Shown here: in pieces, positions 6,673-6,950 of the stretch
How positions within the stretch are numbered: the stretch's first letter is position 1
Layout of the letters: every line of letters begins with the position of its first letter
DNA from: Shuttleworthia sp045545575
GTDB taxonomy: Bacteria; Bacillota; Clostridia; Lachnospirales; Lachnospiraceae
Length of the DNA: 6,950 nucleotides
Assembly: GCA_045545575.1 (NCBI GenBank)
Contig: JAZQBE010000002.1
Location: 1-6,950, forward strand
Direction: 5' to 3'
Position numbers and translations under genes: made by a program
Notes under the pieces: model-generated
The model's input: the letters and a program-made list of their open reading frames with translations, nothing else
What the model was told of the DNA's origin: nothing
The model's database searches: none

Positions 6673-6687
6673 CCCCGCTGCGCGGGG
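6673..6687. repeat. Small GC hairpin next to the 12-bp palindrome
   Basis: CCCCGC (6673-6678) and GCGGGG (6682-6687) pair around a TGC loop and directly abut the preceding palindrome. The following bases, about 6688-6708, form a third imperfect inverted repeat (GCACGCGCC with GGCGTGC, 2-nt bulge) that leads into the first unit of the array. No function can be assigned. Confidence 0.6.
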
Positions 6688-6700
6688 CACGCGCCTTGAC

Positions 6701-6950
6701 GGCGTGCATTCATGCACGCGGAAACGGCAGAAATTGCACATCGCCGGAAAGAAAAGCAAGGGCGTGCAAATGCCCGCCTGTCGGCGTGCATTCATGCACG
6801 CGGAAACTGCCGAAATTGCACATTGCCGGAAAGAAAAGCGAGGGCGTGCAAATGCCCGCCTGTCGGCGTGCATTCATGCACGCGGAAACTGCCGAAATTG
6901 CACATTGCCGGAAAGAAAAGCGAGGGCGTGCAAATGCCCGCCTGCCGGCG
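6701..6950. repeat. 82-bp tandem repeat array, at least 3 units, open at window end
   Basis: Units lie at 6701-6782, 6783-6864 and 6865-6946, and a fourth begins at 6947. Units 2 and 3 differ at one base (T 6863 versus C 6945). Unit 1 differs from unit 2 at four bases (6726, 6729, 6742, 6758). The whole unit is conserved, with no variable spacers, so it is not a CRISPR array. Each unit has hairpin A, GCGTGCA-TTCA-TGCACGC (6702-6719, 6784-6801, 6866-6883), and hairpin B, GGGCGTGCAAATGCCC (6760-6775, 6842-6857, 6924-6939). Between them is an A/G-rich stretch (GGAAAGAAAAG). The period is not a multiple of three and the reading frame shifts between units, which argues against coding. Together with the preceding hairpins it fills the gene-free region 6591-6950. 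Confidence 0.93.

Noticed and set aside
6547..6873. Minus-strand open frame of 108 codons across the repeats, with repeated Cys/Arg-rich segments
   Set aside because: The 82-bp period is not a multiple of three, so the frame shifts between units. It also overlaps the promoter and the start of the radical SAM gene, and has no convincing ribosome site.
6701..6950. CRISPR array
   Set aside because: The entire 82-bp unit is repeated almost unchanged. There are no unique spacers between shorter repeats and no cas genes nearby.

Overview
The window is one end of what looks like a draft or metagenome contig from a GC-rich member of the Bacillota (Clostridia or Erysipelotrichia). I base that on strong AAGGAGG ribosome sites, tightly packed or overlapping genes, a heterodimeric LmrCD/BmrCD-type ABC exporter, and protein families common in anaerobic gut Firmicutes. 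No rRNA or tRNA is present to fix the taxon.

Left end (1-277): the first 181 bases are not natural sequence. Bases 97-181 match, from memory, the complete DNBSEQ (BGI/MGI) library adapter with a 10-nt barcode in the middle. The 96 bases before it are an exact copy of the 96 bases after it. This is what read-through of a ~96-bp insert on a rolling-circle template would give. True genomic sequence starts at about 182, inside a gene.

Plus strand (182-4566): a three-gene cluster. Two ABC half-transporters (the first missing its N-terminus) overlap by one base. Their nucleotide-binding domains are complementary and asymmetric: the first has degenerate Walker B and H-loop residues, the second has canonical ones but a degenerate LSQGQ signature. 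Together they should form one active and one inactive ATP site. Three bases later starts a small polytopic membrane protein of the DUF1624/heparan-alpha-glucosaminide N-acetyltransferase-like family. A strong bidirectional hairpin terminator (4599-4624) separates this cluster from the convergent one.

Minus strand (6581-4651): a two-gene operon. A radical SAM protein with a C-terminal SPASM/twitch-like Cys pattern is followed, with a 4-base overlap, by a secreted, membrane-anchored protein carrying two SH3-like repeats. A candidate sigma-70-type promoter lies just upstream.

Right end (6591-6950): no protein gene. It holds the promoter, a 12-bp perfect hairpin, a second GC hairpin, and an 82-bp tandem repeat. 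Three full units and the start of a fourth are present, running off the window. Each unit carries two hairpins, one with a possible GCAA (GNRA) tetraloop. The array is the least explained element here.
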